From Macquaria australasica (taxonomy: Eukaryota > Chordata > Actinopteri > Centrarchiformes > Percichthyidae), in contig SEMN01000010.1 of NCBI GenBank assembly GCA_005408345.1, positions 2,773,501 to 2,837,500 of the forward strand: DNA of 64,000 nucleotides, in the 5' to 3' direction. Position 1 is the first letter of the stretch, and each line of letters begins with the position of its first letter. Below the pieces are notes generated by a model. The model saw only the letters and a list, made by a program, of their open reading frames with translations, did no database searches and was not told where the DNA came from. This document shows positions 43,299 to 56,900 of the stretch, piece by piece. A program made the translations under genes and the position numbers.

Positions 43299-44838
43299 TT
43301 AACATAAATTAATTAAATATTAAGGTGTCATATTTCATGCCGTATACATATATAATCTACTATACCTAATGAAAATAATGGAAAAAGATACAATTAATTA
43401 ATGCTCCAAAGTTCCTCGCTGTATTCCTACCTTTTTCACAGAATACCACATAATCTCTTAATGTGATCAAAGCATCTCCTCTGGCATCCACACACTCTTT
43501 CCTCTTATTGAATCAGATAAGACTCCAGATACCACTTCCTCCATTTCATCTTCTCCTCGCTGGAAAGCTCAAGGACTTGCGTAGCCTACTCACACTCCCA
43601 GTCTCCTACGGTGCTGTGGGCACAGGAGCTGCTCATCAGTATGCAAAACCTCGGCACCAAAATAAACTCTGTCTCCCAGAACGCTAAACGCCGCTGTGTG
43701 GTCTATTCCTCCCTTATCTTACTCAGCCGAACACCATCAACACAGGTAAACTGATAGCAGCTGTGGGTAAACTTGAGGAGGATGATATACTGTAAAGCTA
43801 AACTTAAAACACTGAAAATCCATTTGGTCATCTATTCTTTTTAAACACGAGTGTGTTAACGTGCTTCCTCCTTCTCCTCATTTCACAACCTACATGCAGT
43901 GGCATGCAGCCTATTTTTTTCCAGAGCAGATTTTAGCCAACTACTCTCCAGGCCCAGACCTAGAAGGCTAATATGATCAGGAATGCACTGGGCATTGCTG
44001 TGGATCATATATTTTGTCTCTATCAACAGAATGACTCATGCGTGGTAATGGACTGAGTCTGTGGAATTCAAAATACAGGACCTTTAAACCTCCTCATATG
44101 ATCAATGCACTATTATCTACGCCGGGATTGGGTTTATGATCATTCAAATTAGAATAGAGGTAAGAATTTTGCAAAAACAAGGGATCCAGCTTATAACGTC
44201 ACTGCCATTGGAGGTCATTTCACTACACATTTTTGGGCTGGCAGAAACAACCAGCAAACATTTACATTTATGGGAACATTTTGCATTGTGATATTAAAAA
44301 AAAGTGAAAATAATTGCTGTATATAAAAATATCTGTCAAACACTTGTCCTGTTGCTTCTTGTTACCAGTCTCTCACATCCTAAACAGCAGCACAAACCAG
44401 GACGAAATGTGGCTGTCAAATGATTGTTTTTAACAGGGACTGTGGCTCGACTGTACTGTGTGTGTGCTTGTGTGTGTGTGTGTGTGTGTTAGCTACGACT
44501 GCCCACAGAATTAATGTATCTCCCACATTTTTCAATGCAGAGCAGCAATAAATCCAACAAGTCAAACATTATGGCTACACTCAAGTCAACTTAGTACAAA
44601 TTGCCTCACATTAACAGTTTTAGCCTGGACTGGACTCCGTTTAGTTACGTTATAATTAAGCTGGTTGTGTTACCTTGGTGCTCTGCCTGATTCACAAAAC
44701 ATACAAAACCGCAAATTAGCTCAAAACAAATCTCACGCTTGGTAACGTTGCCTTTCTCGTGAGCTTGTACTGAACACATTCACATGCCACTTAGAGCTTA
44801 CAATTCTTATCTACATAATGGTAAAATAAACTACTCAC

Positions 44839-44950
44839 TCAGTCACTGTTTGGAGGGGGAAATGATGGAACTGGGCCGATATATATCCACCCACCAACGA
44901 GCATATTTTCATTGCAGCAGGCAGCTACAGTAACTGGATCGTGCGGTTGA
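44839..44950 (-). other. cdkl5: Candidate non-coding exon 1 of cdkl5
   Basis: A strong minus-strand donor (GACTGA|GTGAGTAG) ends at 44839. Together with CCAAT motifs just upstream it is the best candidate for a 5'UTR exon. Upper limit is a guess. Confidence 0.4.
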
Positions 44951-44959
44951 CAAGCTGCA

Positions 44960-45070
44960 AGCAGATCACCAAGCAACAGTTTGAGTGGCGCGACGCTGAC
45001 CAATGACAGCGGTTAAAACGCTTGTTTATTCGAACGCCCCCTTCATTTGGACCAATCAGAGAGCGGAACA
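44960..45070 (-). promoter_or_regulatory. cdkl5: Candidate cdkl5 promoter
   Basis: CpG-containing sequence (gagtggcgcgacgctg) with CCAAT on the plus strand at 45000-45004 and 45052-45056. NF-Y sites work in either orientation. Position relative to the proposed exon fits a CCAAT promoter. Inference only. Confidence 0.45.
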
Positions 45071-47814
45071 GCAATAAGGGGGAGAAAACTCTGTTGCGGT
45101 CTGAGGGTGTTTCGTATGAGGTGGGATATTATTGTTCTAATTTCTCAATTACATAATTCGCAACTGCTGATCACACCCTGCTTTCGGTATGATAATATAA
45201 TTTATCTAAAGGCCATACCAAAGTGCATAGGGCAGTAGAAACCTTGCATTATAAGGATTATATAAAGCAACAAAATTAATAAAGAGAGCAAAAATTATAA
45301 GTTTGCCTTGCTCAAGGCTCAGGGCTAGCATGTAGCTAGCAATTCACACCTCACCACAGGTTGCTGTCTGGGGAGTTTATGCTATGGTTTAATGACATTT
45401 TCGTACTCTTCTTTAGAGGAAATATTGTAGGCTAATTTTACTCTCTCTCTCTGAGGAAAACACGTGCAATGAAAGAAGACATTCAGAGCTTAAAGTGCCC
45501 CATAACAACACTCGTTGTCCAACACAGCCTACAGATCATTTCACACATGATAAACCTACAGACAGCCATGCACAAATTCATTTTCTTCAGTTAATGAATT
45601 TGAATTTATTTTCCAAGCAATCACGTAGTAGTATATAGAAATAATATGAACTATTATGAAAAGTTTTCTGTGTTCAGTAGGCCTTTTTGGTATATATTTT
45701 ATATTAAGTGTCTTCTGAATTAAATGCCAAGAGGGAAGAGGGATGTAAAACCTTGTAAAACCCTGTTTTTGGTGTATTGATCTTATCTTTTCCACACCAT
45801 CATGCATAGAAAATGAAAAGCTATAGCCTACACCTCCCTCTTGGATAAACTCGAAGGAGTACAAAGCAAAAAGAAAACTGCTGATATGGTCCTGTGTGTA
45901 TCTTTATCCATGATCCCAACCTCATTCAGACCAAATCTGAACTATTGACATTCAAAACACTCTGTAGGATCTATATAGTCTTCCCCATGTTCGTGCAGTC
46001 GCATGAAGCCATGCTGCCACCCACAGGATGAACCTAAAACTGATTAAATGAGCATACAGTTTACTGTGGCATGTGAATTAATTGCAAATATTTGTATAGG
46101 GTGAGTTAAAGTAAATGTACTTTGAATGAGATGGAATGATTTAAGATTCCTTTGGGTAGCTATGATTTGAACATGAAATCTTCCAGGCAAAGAGTCAATT
46201 GATAATCTCACTGGTATACATAATGCTTTCAGAGGAACTGCAGGAGCAGCTGAGTCTTCTATGGAGTCTGGATATCTTCATCCAACAGGCTTTTATTTTT
46301 TTAAGATACTCAGGAACTGCTGGGCTCTTCAAAATGTGCCAATGTGTTCATCTGACTAGTCTGTAATGTGTAGTTGGCCCCCAAAATAGTACTAAAGTGT
46401 ATTTCTGTATCTAATTAATTATGTCTTGATTGATTATACCTACAGGCATGTGCTGTTTAATGTAACATTGCACTTTTCATGAATCAAAATATTGTAAATA
46501 CAACCATAACTCTGATCACAATAATAATAGAGTCATCTCCTCAATACTATTTCTTTGTAATGTTTGTTTTAGAATGACAGTTAATTAGATGAAGTATCCC
46601 AGGGCAGTTGTTGCAGCTCAAACATTCATTAGTCTATCAGCGTGTAGCAGAGTAAAGTCAATACTCTCTGTGAAGATGTCTTAGTCTTATTATAAACCAG
46701 TGATGAAGATGTTGATCCATTTCCACATGAAAAACACCTGAAACAGGTGATACTTCCACCATACATCACCCTGCATGCTGGACATACATGATAAGGAAGT
46801 CTTTATAAAGAAGAGGAGTGGTTAGAAAGGTCAAAGCAGCTACAGGTTGGTTTTATAAGCCCAATGACTAGAATATGCGTTCTACATTTCATCTAATTTC
46901 TGGAATGTGACATAGATTTTCTGCCAGGTTAGTAATCCTTAATCATAGGTCGTGGTACTCACATGTGGTAGAGCAGTGAGGTCCACATAGTAACAAATTG
47001 CTTCATGAAAAGGAAATTGTATTATACTTTATTATACCTAATCGTATTATAAAGTAGAGCTTGAGGCTTCTCTTCTTGTACTTGTGATGCAGCTTTTGCA
47101 ACAAATATGATTTGATATTGCTGTAAAGGAAGTTCGATGCCCCCTGTATCTCTGCATCAAACTTCAGCTTCACCGCTGATACGGGAGAAAACACTCTGAT
47201 TATGAGGATGATGATGCTGACTGATTATAAGGGTGAGAACATCCTATAACTGGCTGTATAGGGACCTACAGTATGTCAAAGAACCAGTGTTTCCTATTGA
47301 AAGCTGGACAATAATAGCACAGATCACCTGGACACGAGGGCTAAACGTTTTTAGGTAAATTGAGACTTTTTTCCTCAAACAATTAAATTACTACCTCATC
47401 CACGAATTTATTCTAGACTAGGTGCGATATCATACAACGGTTAACCTATTTATTAATGAATGGCATTATGTTTTGTATATTAGAAATCTACACTTTTCAG
47501 CAGTTTTCTCAATGGTACTGGATATCTAAAACATATATAATAGCTTAATACATATAATAGCTTAAGGCGTGATTTCGGTACACAAATAATTGATGTATTC
47601 CATATCATGAATTTCTACATCACTAAACCTTTATTCTGAAATATGGCATTCAGGATATAGGTATTCCTTAACACACATATAACACTGTGTGTCTCCAGCT
47701 GTGAAAGCATGGAGGCAGCTACTGTACAACAGCTGGCTGCAGATTTCCTGTCACCTATTGGACAATAAACAAAAGGACAATGTGCAGCCACTGACAGTGA
47801 ACAACCACAACCTC

Positions 47815-48433
47815 AGCAAGGTGGAGGAAGTATTCTGTTCCTTTACTCAACTAAAAATACCAATACAACAATGTAAAAACACTCCATTACAAGTAAAAGT
47901 ACTACATTGAAAATGTTACTTAAGTAAAAGTATGGAATTATAATCAGCAAAATTTAGTTAAAGTATCAAAAGTAAAAATACCAAATGGATAAAAATGTCC
48001 CCTGTTAATATATTGTCAATATATGATATATTATATTATTGAATTATTATTACTGATACATTAATGTGTAAGTAGCATTTTTCTTTTGTAGTTGGTCGAG
48101 ATGGAGCTTTTTTAAATTTTTTTATTTTACATACTGTTAGGTAGTTTAATCCATGAAAATGCCTCACATTTTATGGGATGATCAGATGATCAGAATCTTA
48201 ATTTGAAAAGTAAGTAACTATATCTGCCAGATAAATGTAGTGGAGTAAAAATTACAATATTTCTTTCTGAGTTGTATTGGACTAGAAGTTTAAATTAGCT
48301 TAAAATAGTACAAGGACGGAGGATAAAGCGGTATAGAAAATGGATGGATGGATAGTACAAGTACAAGTAACTTGAATTTGTACTAAAGTATAGTACTTAA
48401 AGTAAAGGTACTTTGTTACATTCCACCACTGCC
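47815..48433. mobile_element. TIR element with a nested tail repeat
   Basis: The right end is the inverse of CAGTGGTGGAATGTAACAAA; the left end is caaggtggaggaagtattct. Internal taagtaaaagtatgg and agtacttaaagtaaaggtac blocks match a family I recall as abundant in fishes. A short ggataaagcggtatagaaaa-tggatggatgga tail at about 48316-48352 looks like an inserted SINE/LINE 3' end. Confidence 0.6.
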
Positions 48434-49284
48434 ATACAAACACTTTTGGAGTGAAACCATAAAAGAAACACATTTGCAAATTACAATCATTTGAAAGTAA
48501 AACACAGACATTAGTGTCCTGTTTTCCTTCATGAGAGGGATTTTTATTGAATCTATATTTTATTGCTGAACCCTGTTTGAATATTGGGACTGACGACTTA
48601 TGTTTGATATGGTTACGATGAGCAGTTGTTTATAGGAACACTGTGGGCGGGGGAAAACACAACAGTTTGAAACTGACGTGGGACAGTGATTGTGAGTCAT
48701 GTTCTGCTATATGGCTATACTGCGATGACGTACTCCTTATTGTAATTGGGGACACGCTGTAATTCCCTTTCCTGCTGTCATATATAGAAATTTCACCAAC
48801 TTTCATATTAAAATGAAATTGCGATGATTTACGATATCTTACCCTGAATTCTCTAAATATCAAAATCATTTTGGGATTTATTATTATAATATTTTGTTAT
48901 CTGTTTTGTATTATTCTATTCTATGATTGTAATATATTTAACAATTTGGTAAAAACAGTTATTCTGTTTAATACAACTTGTTTACTGATTTACTTTTGAA
49001 AATGTTATTACTCTATTATTGTATACTGATGTATTGGGTGATATAACTCCATCACATTACTTTTAAAATTGCAGTTTTTTGCCTTGAGGTGTTTATTATT
49101 CAAGACGTCAGTGGTCAGAGCGTCGGTGACTAATTACATGTTTTCTTTCTGACATTGACTGAGAATTTGTGATCCGTTTTGAACCACACCAGGGGATGCA
49201 TGAGAAAGACCTTGTAAAGAGGCGAGAAAGCGAAGATGGCTGACTAGTGTCACTTTCTGGAATCCAAAATTACAGACCGAGAAG

Positions 49285-49440
49285 TCCAGGCGCTGATTGG
49301 ATAAAATGAGTGAACCTTTACCTGATTGGCTGTAAGTGTGAGTATTGCGAGAGTTAATTGGCCTACTGCTCCGCACATCCAGCCCGTCTCGCTGTTTTAC
49401 TTGTCTGTGCTCGCAGTACAATACTATCTTTGGCATAAAT
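49285..49440 (+). promoter_or_regulatory. scml2: scml2 promoter with two CCAAT boxes
   Basis: ATTGG (inverted CCAAT) at 49296-49300 and 49325-49329, about 29 bp apart, a spacing typical of paired NF-Y sites. The candidate non-coding exon 1 follows. Confidence 0.5.
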
Positions 49441-49542
49441 TACATGCGTGTAAGCATACACTACATTCGTGAAAAAATGGCAGCTGACGATTAGAGAAAA
49501 GTGTGTGGATCTTCGATCTTCACTCGAAAAAAGACGGCACTT
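49441..49542 (+). other. scml2: scml2 non-coding exon 1 (candidate)
   Basis: Ends at a clear donor, CACTT|GTAAGTTT (gt at 49543). No coding potential joins to the start exon. 5' limit is a guess. Confidence 0.45.
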
Positions 49543-51393
49543 GTAAGTTTCTTCTTCAGACTAAATAATATAGAGTTTCGGGAGAATGTCGGAAGAAGCT
49601 GCACGACCCGGATAATGTGTATTTCTCCTCGATAATATGGAAGAAACTGATCTCAGAGGGTTAACGTTGACGCTAAGGTTAGCCAACCTAGTTATTAGCC
49701 AGCCGTGGTTGCTAGCACATCAAGCAGTCCCAGTTGTCAACATTGGGTCCAGACTATTACCTGGAACCGTACAGCGTTGACGTTACACATCAGATACGGC
49801 GTCCGAGAGTAGTAACTGCTTTTAGTGTTACGTTATGTAGAAAGTAAATTGACGTTATTATACCTATCTCGGCATTTAGCTAGCTGTTACCAGCTAACTT
49901 AACATTAGAAGGCTGCTGTGAAGTGACATAACAGTTAACGTAAACGTTGATAGGTGAGTAAAACACTGGAAAGTGTGCAGATAATGGTCTCCCGATATAA
50001 GGCAACATTTTCATTAAGTCATAATGTTAGGTATTGTAGGTGGCAAATAACCAAAACCATAAATGTAACGTTAATTTGGCTGAAAAATAGTCATCCAAAA
50101 TGGCTAATTGTACCGTCAGTGTTAATGAGTTAGCCTGTGTTTTTACTGTAAACGGCCACTTGACGTTGAAGACACGTAATCTGGTTTTCTTCGTTTTACA
50201 CCCCAATGTGTAACACGGCTGTTTTTATTTTCTTCTCACCTGACTCAGTAACGCCAGTTCACTCGTGTCTCGTTAAGGAAGTTTGCACGTTTGTAGGTTC
50301 TTCACCGAAATCTCGAAATGTGGAGTGAATGTAACTTACACTAAGTTCAATACAGTGTGTCATGGGCTGTCCCAGTGAAGTACGACAGCGTTGAATCTCA
50401 TGAAAAAACCCACCATGTCAACAGGCTTCCTGTCTCTGTGGGAGTGTCCATTACGGGAATACCACACTATTGTACACAGAAAGAGGTTCTGATATGTTGT
50501 ACTTTACGAAAAAAAAGTCTATTTACCCTTTACTAACAGCAGCACCATGTTAACGTACCCTCAGGTTTCATGTGGCTCCCTGCTGCAGGGGGTTTTCAGT
50601 GCTACTTCTCTTTTTGCTTCCAAACTAAACCAGATTACAGATTGATTCAATATCACTACTCTCACTGAACCATTTTTACTGTCAGTTGAAACACAGCATA
50701 GCATCAGTAGTTATTTCGCAGAAAATCAACAGAAATGACACAAGTAATTGCATGTAACAACTATATTGTTATTTGTTTATTTTTGTTGTCCATATGCTCA
50801 GTTGTAAGTGCCAGACATTCACTGTTTCCAGCATCTTAAATGTGGGGATTTTTCAGTATATGTAGTATGCAGTATATGTAAATGTAAAATTGTTGGGTTT
50901 TGGATTGTTTGTCAGCCTAAACAAGCAATTTGAATTCGTTATCTTGAGCTCTTGAAAATTGTGATGGTAATTTTTGCTGTTTTCTGGTATTTCATTTAGT
51001 AAGTGATAATAATTGAGATGAATTCAAAGTGAAAAATAATCATTAGTTGCATCCCTAGTATGTACTGTAACTGCTACAAATGTAGCTCATTCCCAACATA
51101 AGGTTGTGAAAATGGGACATTGACTATTTAAGAAGACAACCAGCTAGTGTCTGCATGTTTTCCCGAAAGCAGCCATATTCATATACAAACACTGCTGATT
51201 TCTAAACAATTTCCCAAATGTCATATACATTGAACATCAAAGTTCTTGGATTTCATCTTGTGAGTTTAATGAATGACTGTATTATTACTCTGCCTTATAT
51301 GAATGAACTAACAAATCTTTTTGGAACTAGTTTGTGTGTATTTGTGTGTGCTGCATTTCATATTTAAATGTTTTCACCTTTTACTATTTTTAG
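49543..51393 (+). other. scml2: scml2 intron 1 (5'UTR intron)
   Basis: 1.85 kb, with a hAT-type MITE fragment near 50800-51058. Confidence 0.5.
50800..51058. mobile_element. hAT-type MITE, family A copy 4 (partial)
   Basis: Right end cattagttgcatccctag; upstream ttgggttttggattgt and acaagcaatttgaatt blocks shared with copy 1. Left end eroded. Confidence 0.55.
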
Positions 51394-51472
51394 AAGAAAA
51401 CTACACAGGCAGGCACAGAAGCGTACTCGGTCACCATTGGTTGTCAACGTAGAAGTGTCACCATTGGTCACC

Positions 51473-51494
51473 ATGGGAAAAACTCCGCTAAAAG
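51473..51494 (+). CDS. scml2: scml2 coding exon 1 (start, GC donor)
   Basis: ATGGGAAAAACTCCGCTAAA encodes MGKTPLK plus one base. The start ccaccATGG is a strong Kozak context, and human SCML2 begins MGQT. The exon begins as 5'UTR at 51394 (acceptor tatttttag). The donor is AAAAG|GCAAGG, a GC-AG type that alone gives the phase needed by the next exon. Confidence 0.8.
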
Positions 51495-53930
51495 GCAAGG
51501 AGACGCCATTTTACTGTGCTTGATAAATCCATATTTATTACCATCTTTCACACTCTTATTTCTGGCTTGTGTTAAAATATGAAATGAAAAGTTATTACAA
51601 GGTAATTACATGTGAAAAATGTTCATTGTTCAAAAGTTTTCGAAAAAGGGGCTTAACCTGCCTGAAGTGACTGGATGTAATGTTTGGAAAGTGGGAATTG
51701 CACAGATAAATTCATTAAAGCTCTATTTTACTGTTATTGTTAAGATGTCTTAGAACAGTTTTTGTATTTTCATGCATTTATAGAATTTTTTTTAATCTTT
51801 AGATCAGAAAGATGGCAAAAGGGAGAAACTGGGAAGGACAGTTCCACCAACAGGTACAACCCCTGCAACAACTAAAGGTGAACTTCTTCTTTGATATTTG
51901 GTGATGGTGTTACATATGTTATATATTTGTGAGTCTTATTCCTTTAGATTACAGTGTTAGGTGTTTACATTATCAGAAGAGCCCTGTAGTCATTTTACGC
52001 TGTTACATGAAGTTTTTTGTACATGCCATTATTATAAAGAGCCAAATTCAGTCTTGTGATATTGTGACATTCTGCTCAAGCATTTACTGGATTTTATGTT
52101 GTTGTTTTTTTTAAATAATTTTAATTTTCTTTTATAAGCAAAAGATTAGGTTCCATTTAACAGCAATCAAAACATTTACTTTTTCGTGATTTTTCTTCAG
52201 ATGCTTTCAGCTGGGAAGAATATCTAAAAGAAACGTCATCTATACCGGCTCCACCAAGCTGTTTTCGTCAGGTTTGTCCTCCTGGATTTTTGAAGTGTTT
52301 AATATTTACCGAGGGCCAGTTGCATGACGATCGACTAGGTAGATTTAAATGTAAATTTAAGTACATTTTAAGTAACTTGGTAAGAATTTGCAGAACTTTA
52401 GTCTTGTGTGCAGTGTAGTTGAGCAGGGCTTTCAGTATCAGCACTAATGCCATTTTCCTAACATCTGCAGGCCAGAGTCCCACCCTCCAACGACTTCAAG
52501 GTGGGAATGAAGCTTGAAGCCCGGGACCCTCGCAATTCCACGTCAGTTTGTATTGCCACAGCGATGGGTTTAACTGGGGTCCGTCTGCGCCTCCGTCTGG
52601 ATGGAAGTGACAACAGCAATGACTTCTGGAGACTGGTCGACTCCTCTGATATCCAGCCTATTGGCACCTGTGAGAAGAACGGAGACATGCTGCAGCCACC
52701 ACTGGGTAAGACAGTCAGGGCAGGTGGGATGGAAGCACATGTCAGTTATAATCGTTTGAAGACAGGACAGGAACAATCTTAATCTTCACCACAAAAAAGA
52801 GCAAATAACCTACCATGGCAGATTTTTTATTCAAAATAAGACTTGTTCAGTGCCATGGCAGGGTCAAAAATTGTGCAACAATAAAAGAAGAAATGGTAGA
52901 CTGATAAAATTGAACTGAAAATAATTATTAGATCATGCTGTAGAAACTGTTGCTTAGAGTCTTATATGGAAGTGAATAATAATTCACTCTGCAGGCATCA
53001 ATTATTATGATTATTATCATTTTATTTAGATTCTTTGAAAGAACCTGAAGGTAACAGAAAGTTGGCAGGAATGTTTTGTTTATATTGTTGTAATAAATCT
53101 GGAATAATTAGAATAGCAAAATGATAGATAGATATGAAACTGTCCCACAGTGAAATTCATTCTCAGTTAATAGAAATCTGAATAACAACATAATGTTCTA
53201 GTGCGGTGTTGCACTGTATTTATCTGACAAAAAGTAGACCAATGCCACCTGAAAGAAAAGGTTTGCAAACATGGACAATTACACAGCGCGTTAAGAACAC
53301 TGAATGTTTGTGTTCTGAATTAGCTTATCTCACTCGTTTTTAACGTTATTGAATTTTCTCCTCCAGGATTTCGGATGAATGCCTCCTCATGGCCCATGTT
53401 TCTGTTGAGGACCTTAAATGGAGCCGAGATGGCTCCAGCAACAGCCTTTAAAAAGGTATGCACTGCTTCAAAAAGCTCTGAAAACGTCCGCTATACAAAC
53501 AGCATGGCGCCATCTTACTGGCAGTGTATGCGTTTAAAAGTTGTTGCAATGAGGATATTGTTTTTTCATGTTCAGGAACCTCTGACGCCCACCCAGAACA
53601 ACTTTAAGCCAGGCATGAAGCTGGAGGCTGTGGACAAGAAGAACCCGTACCTCATCTGCCCTGCCACCATCGGAGAAGTGAAGGGTGACGAGGTCTTCAT
53701 CATGTTCGATGGGTGGCGGGGGGCCTTCGATTACTGGTGCAAGTATGACTCCCGGGACATCTTCCCTGTGGGCTGGTGTGCCCTCACCAAGCACAGCCTC
53801 CAGCCGCCAGGCAACAGCGGTACGTGTTCACCTCTAGGTGGCAGCACAGGTTTGCACATACACTGAGGTTTGAGGCAGATGCTGTTGTTACTTCTTACTC
53901 ATTTAGTTGTGGTGCCCCCCCCACCCCACA

Positions 53931-53976
<46 letters not shown>

Positions 53977-56900
53977 CCCACAGCTAGAAAAATATATACA
54001 CAATTAATATTAATCATCTGGTCTTGTTGCTTAGTGTGGCAGAGTAAAATATACACAGCTTAATCTGTAACAGGTGCTCGACGTGCGGTAAAAGAAAGCA
54101 TGAGGTCTACCTCTTAATCTACGTGTGATCTAATAACCCATATTAACACATCTCCCAGAGGGGGAAATGTTAAGTCTGAATGGAAAAGTTTCTGTATTTG
54201 AGGGGACATGAACATAGCTTTACAGTTCAAATGAATGAATTGGTGTGATGGTTGTAGTTTTACTAATTATACAGAGGTTTGTGAGGATTCAGCTGCTGGG
54301 TTAGTGTTCTCATTGTCACTAAACTTTCTGTAAACCTTATAAATAGAACAGTCCTCAGAAATGGATATTTTCCTGGTTAAGTAACATTTTCCTAAGCTCC
54401 TCTTTTCCATGTTGTGTCTTCACCCACAACATTAATGCTCCGGAATCCCCACAGTGGCTGCGCTTTGAAGAACGTTTGGTTGCTTAGTAACACGTTTAAC
54501 GCGGTGTTTTCAGCATGGTCCGCTTGATAAACGGGGGCTACATTCAAAAACAGGACTGAGCCACCAGTCATAGGAGACATGCTGTGCATTGCATGTGAAA
54601 CTCTGCAGATACACCATGGAGTCCAGCCAGTGTGTTTGTGTGTCACTGGGTTTGGGTGTGGGGGGATGGAACAGGCAGGATCACAAGTGGGAGGGGAGGG
54701 ATGAAGGAGGAGGATTTGTGTTCTTCACATCATACCTGTTTACATAAAAGCTGCTCGGTCCACTCTCTTGGCTTATGCTCAGTTGTGTTTGTGTATAAGA
54801 CTCTGGATGGAGATTATCAACCACTAAACACATGGAAAACTGACAAACAGCCGTTGCTACACCCTTTAGTTTTCTTTTAAAATGTTCTTGCACCTGCTCA
54901 TGTATGAGCTCTAATACACCCTTTAAAGGCTGGGAGGGGAGATGAAAAGCAAACACACACACCCTTTGCATGCCACCCCGTCTCTCAACTCCTCCATCTA
55001 ATGCCGATCAGTCCGCCCTCTCCGACTCCTCCGTCAGTGTGGGCTTTGTTTTGAGCGGGTGTTGAGGTTTGGAGGAAGATTTATTTGACTCTGTGTGGGA
55101 ATTGTTAGGGAATGATCTTGAGTGCATACAGAAACAGAAAAATATTTACTAGCCGAGTTAATGGGCTGTTGCTTTGTGTGGGTATGTGTTACACTTTTAC
55201 TCTGTTTCTGGCCTTGGCTGTAGGTGTTTTTGTTATTTGTAGAGAGAACCATCATTCACAATACATACATTAGCAATAAAAAAGGGCTGAAGTGGTGATT
55301 CCTCTTCTTGAAGATTAGCAACGTCATCGACTATGCGCTTGTATTCTGTGCACTCAAGAGCTGGGTATTATTCTGTATGATTTATGTAGTTTCAATATTT
55401 CTTTTCTGCAGATGCTCATGATCTTTATCTGTGGAATTATATTCAGTTACTTAGCTTTATTTTCTGTATAAATGAGGAAAATCATTATTATTATATATTG
55501 CTCGTTCTTTTTTTTGCTAGCCCAGCTAGCAGAAAAAATCATAAGTAGACGGTGGTGTAGTTGTCGTTTTATACAAATTCTTTTAAAAGCTTGGCAAGTA
55601 GTCCGTATAATATCCTGTGCAATAGGCCTCACTAAGTCAGAAAACAAGTAATTGGAACTGTATGACATAAATTGGAGCACTTCCCCTGTTAGTTCCAGTA
55701 ACGAGATGCCCCTGTCCAAACCCAGACTGGCACCAGACCATCTCTTTACTTTAATCCCAGCCGCCGCCGCCACCAGCAGCACAGCGCTCTGTGGAGCTCA
55801 CTGGGTCAAGAGATAATTTGTCTCTCTAATTAGCCAGGAGAGACTGTACACTGATTGGACAAGTTGCAAACCATTCTTCATTTTTATTATCCTCTGTCTC
55901 TGGACATGCCTACAGTCTATCCAAAATCTATGGAACCAACAGACCACTGTTAATGGCGTGCCAAGACTATGTTTCTTTCTTTTTTTATATCCATGTCTGT
56001 GTTTTTCCTTTTAGCACAGGGGCCATTCAGTTATTATCATATTCAGTATTTGCGTATTTGTCAAGGAGCCATTTTCATTTACTTATATTACTCTCTACCA
56101 TGTTTGCTTGAACTCTGTAGAACTAGAGTTTCTACTTATGTGGTATGTCTATTAGCCGCCTGTAGCTGCAGCAGAATCCATTGGTTCTGTTCTGCCAGTG
56201 CAGATGAAGAGCTGTTGTTTCTTGGATCTTCTTATGGGTTTCTAGTGTGGTAGCTCAGTTTTTAACCTAAACTCCCTCCACTTGTTCTGTTGTCTGCCGT
56301 TATTACAGTTACCCTGCCAAAGGCCCTGCAGGTTCTCCCGGCATCACCCTCCAAGCCCAACAGGCGTTCCATGCAGTCCCCCTACAGACTCCCCAACCCT
56401 CTGCCCCCTTTGCCCGTCAGGAAGGGGGTAAGAGGCCGTCGGCCCAAGAGGGAGACCATCGCTCTGCTCAAAGCCGTGGCAGAAGCTGCGGCTGCGGCTG
56501 CGGCTGCGGCTGCCCAAAACGGAACTGCACCAGAAAACACGCAGCTTTTACCCCGGCCCCACAAGAAGAGGGGCCCCAAACCTGGAAGCAAGGTGAGACC
56601 CTGCCGAGCAAGCCCAAACTCTGAGATATTGAAACATTGGATGAATACTTTTTTTACTGCCACATTCCTCATGTTAAAGTGTGCCTGCATATGAATGTGT
56701 ATTCTTCAGAGAAAGTCCAAGATTCTCCAAAGCCCAGCACAGCTGCCCAGCATCCAGGTTCCACAAGAAAGCCCTCCTAGCCTCAACTCTGTGGTTTCAA
56801 CAGGTCAGGAGTAATGGTCGCTTGCTCCCCCATAAGTAGCATGTCATGCATGTCATGTCATCAGAAGACCTAATTTGTTCACTGTGTTTCCTGTGTTTCT

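Larger units (their letters stand above)
42642..49280. other. cdkl5-scml2 head-to-head region
   Basis: Contains a piggyBac-type MITE (42874-43298), a candidate cdkl5 first exon and promoter (44839-45060), a (TG)n near 44459-44490 and a TIR element (47815-48433). The rest shows no gene. Confidence 0.65.

Noticed and set aside
43463..43687. Plus-strand 74-codon frame near the cdkl5 5' end
   Set aside because: No homology, no Kozak or splice support.
54632..54971. Open frames within the scml2 2.5-kb intron
   Set aside because: No similarity, low complexity, and no splice signals in compatible phase.
56429..56436. Internal donor GGGG|GTAAGAG in scml2 coding exon 7
   Set aside because: The frame stays open and encodes conserved-looking basic motifs; the distal donor gives the correct phase. 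Minor use cannot be excluded.
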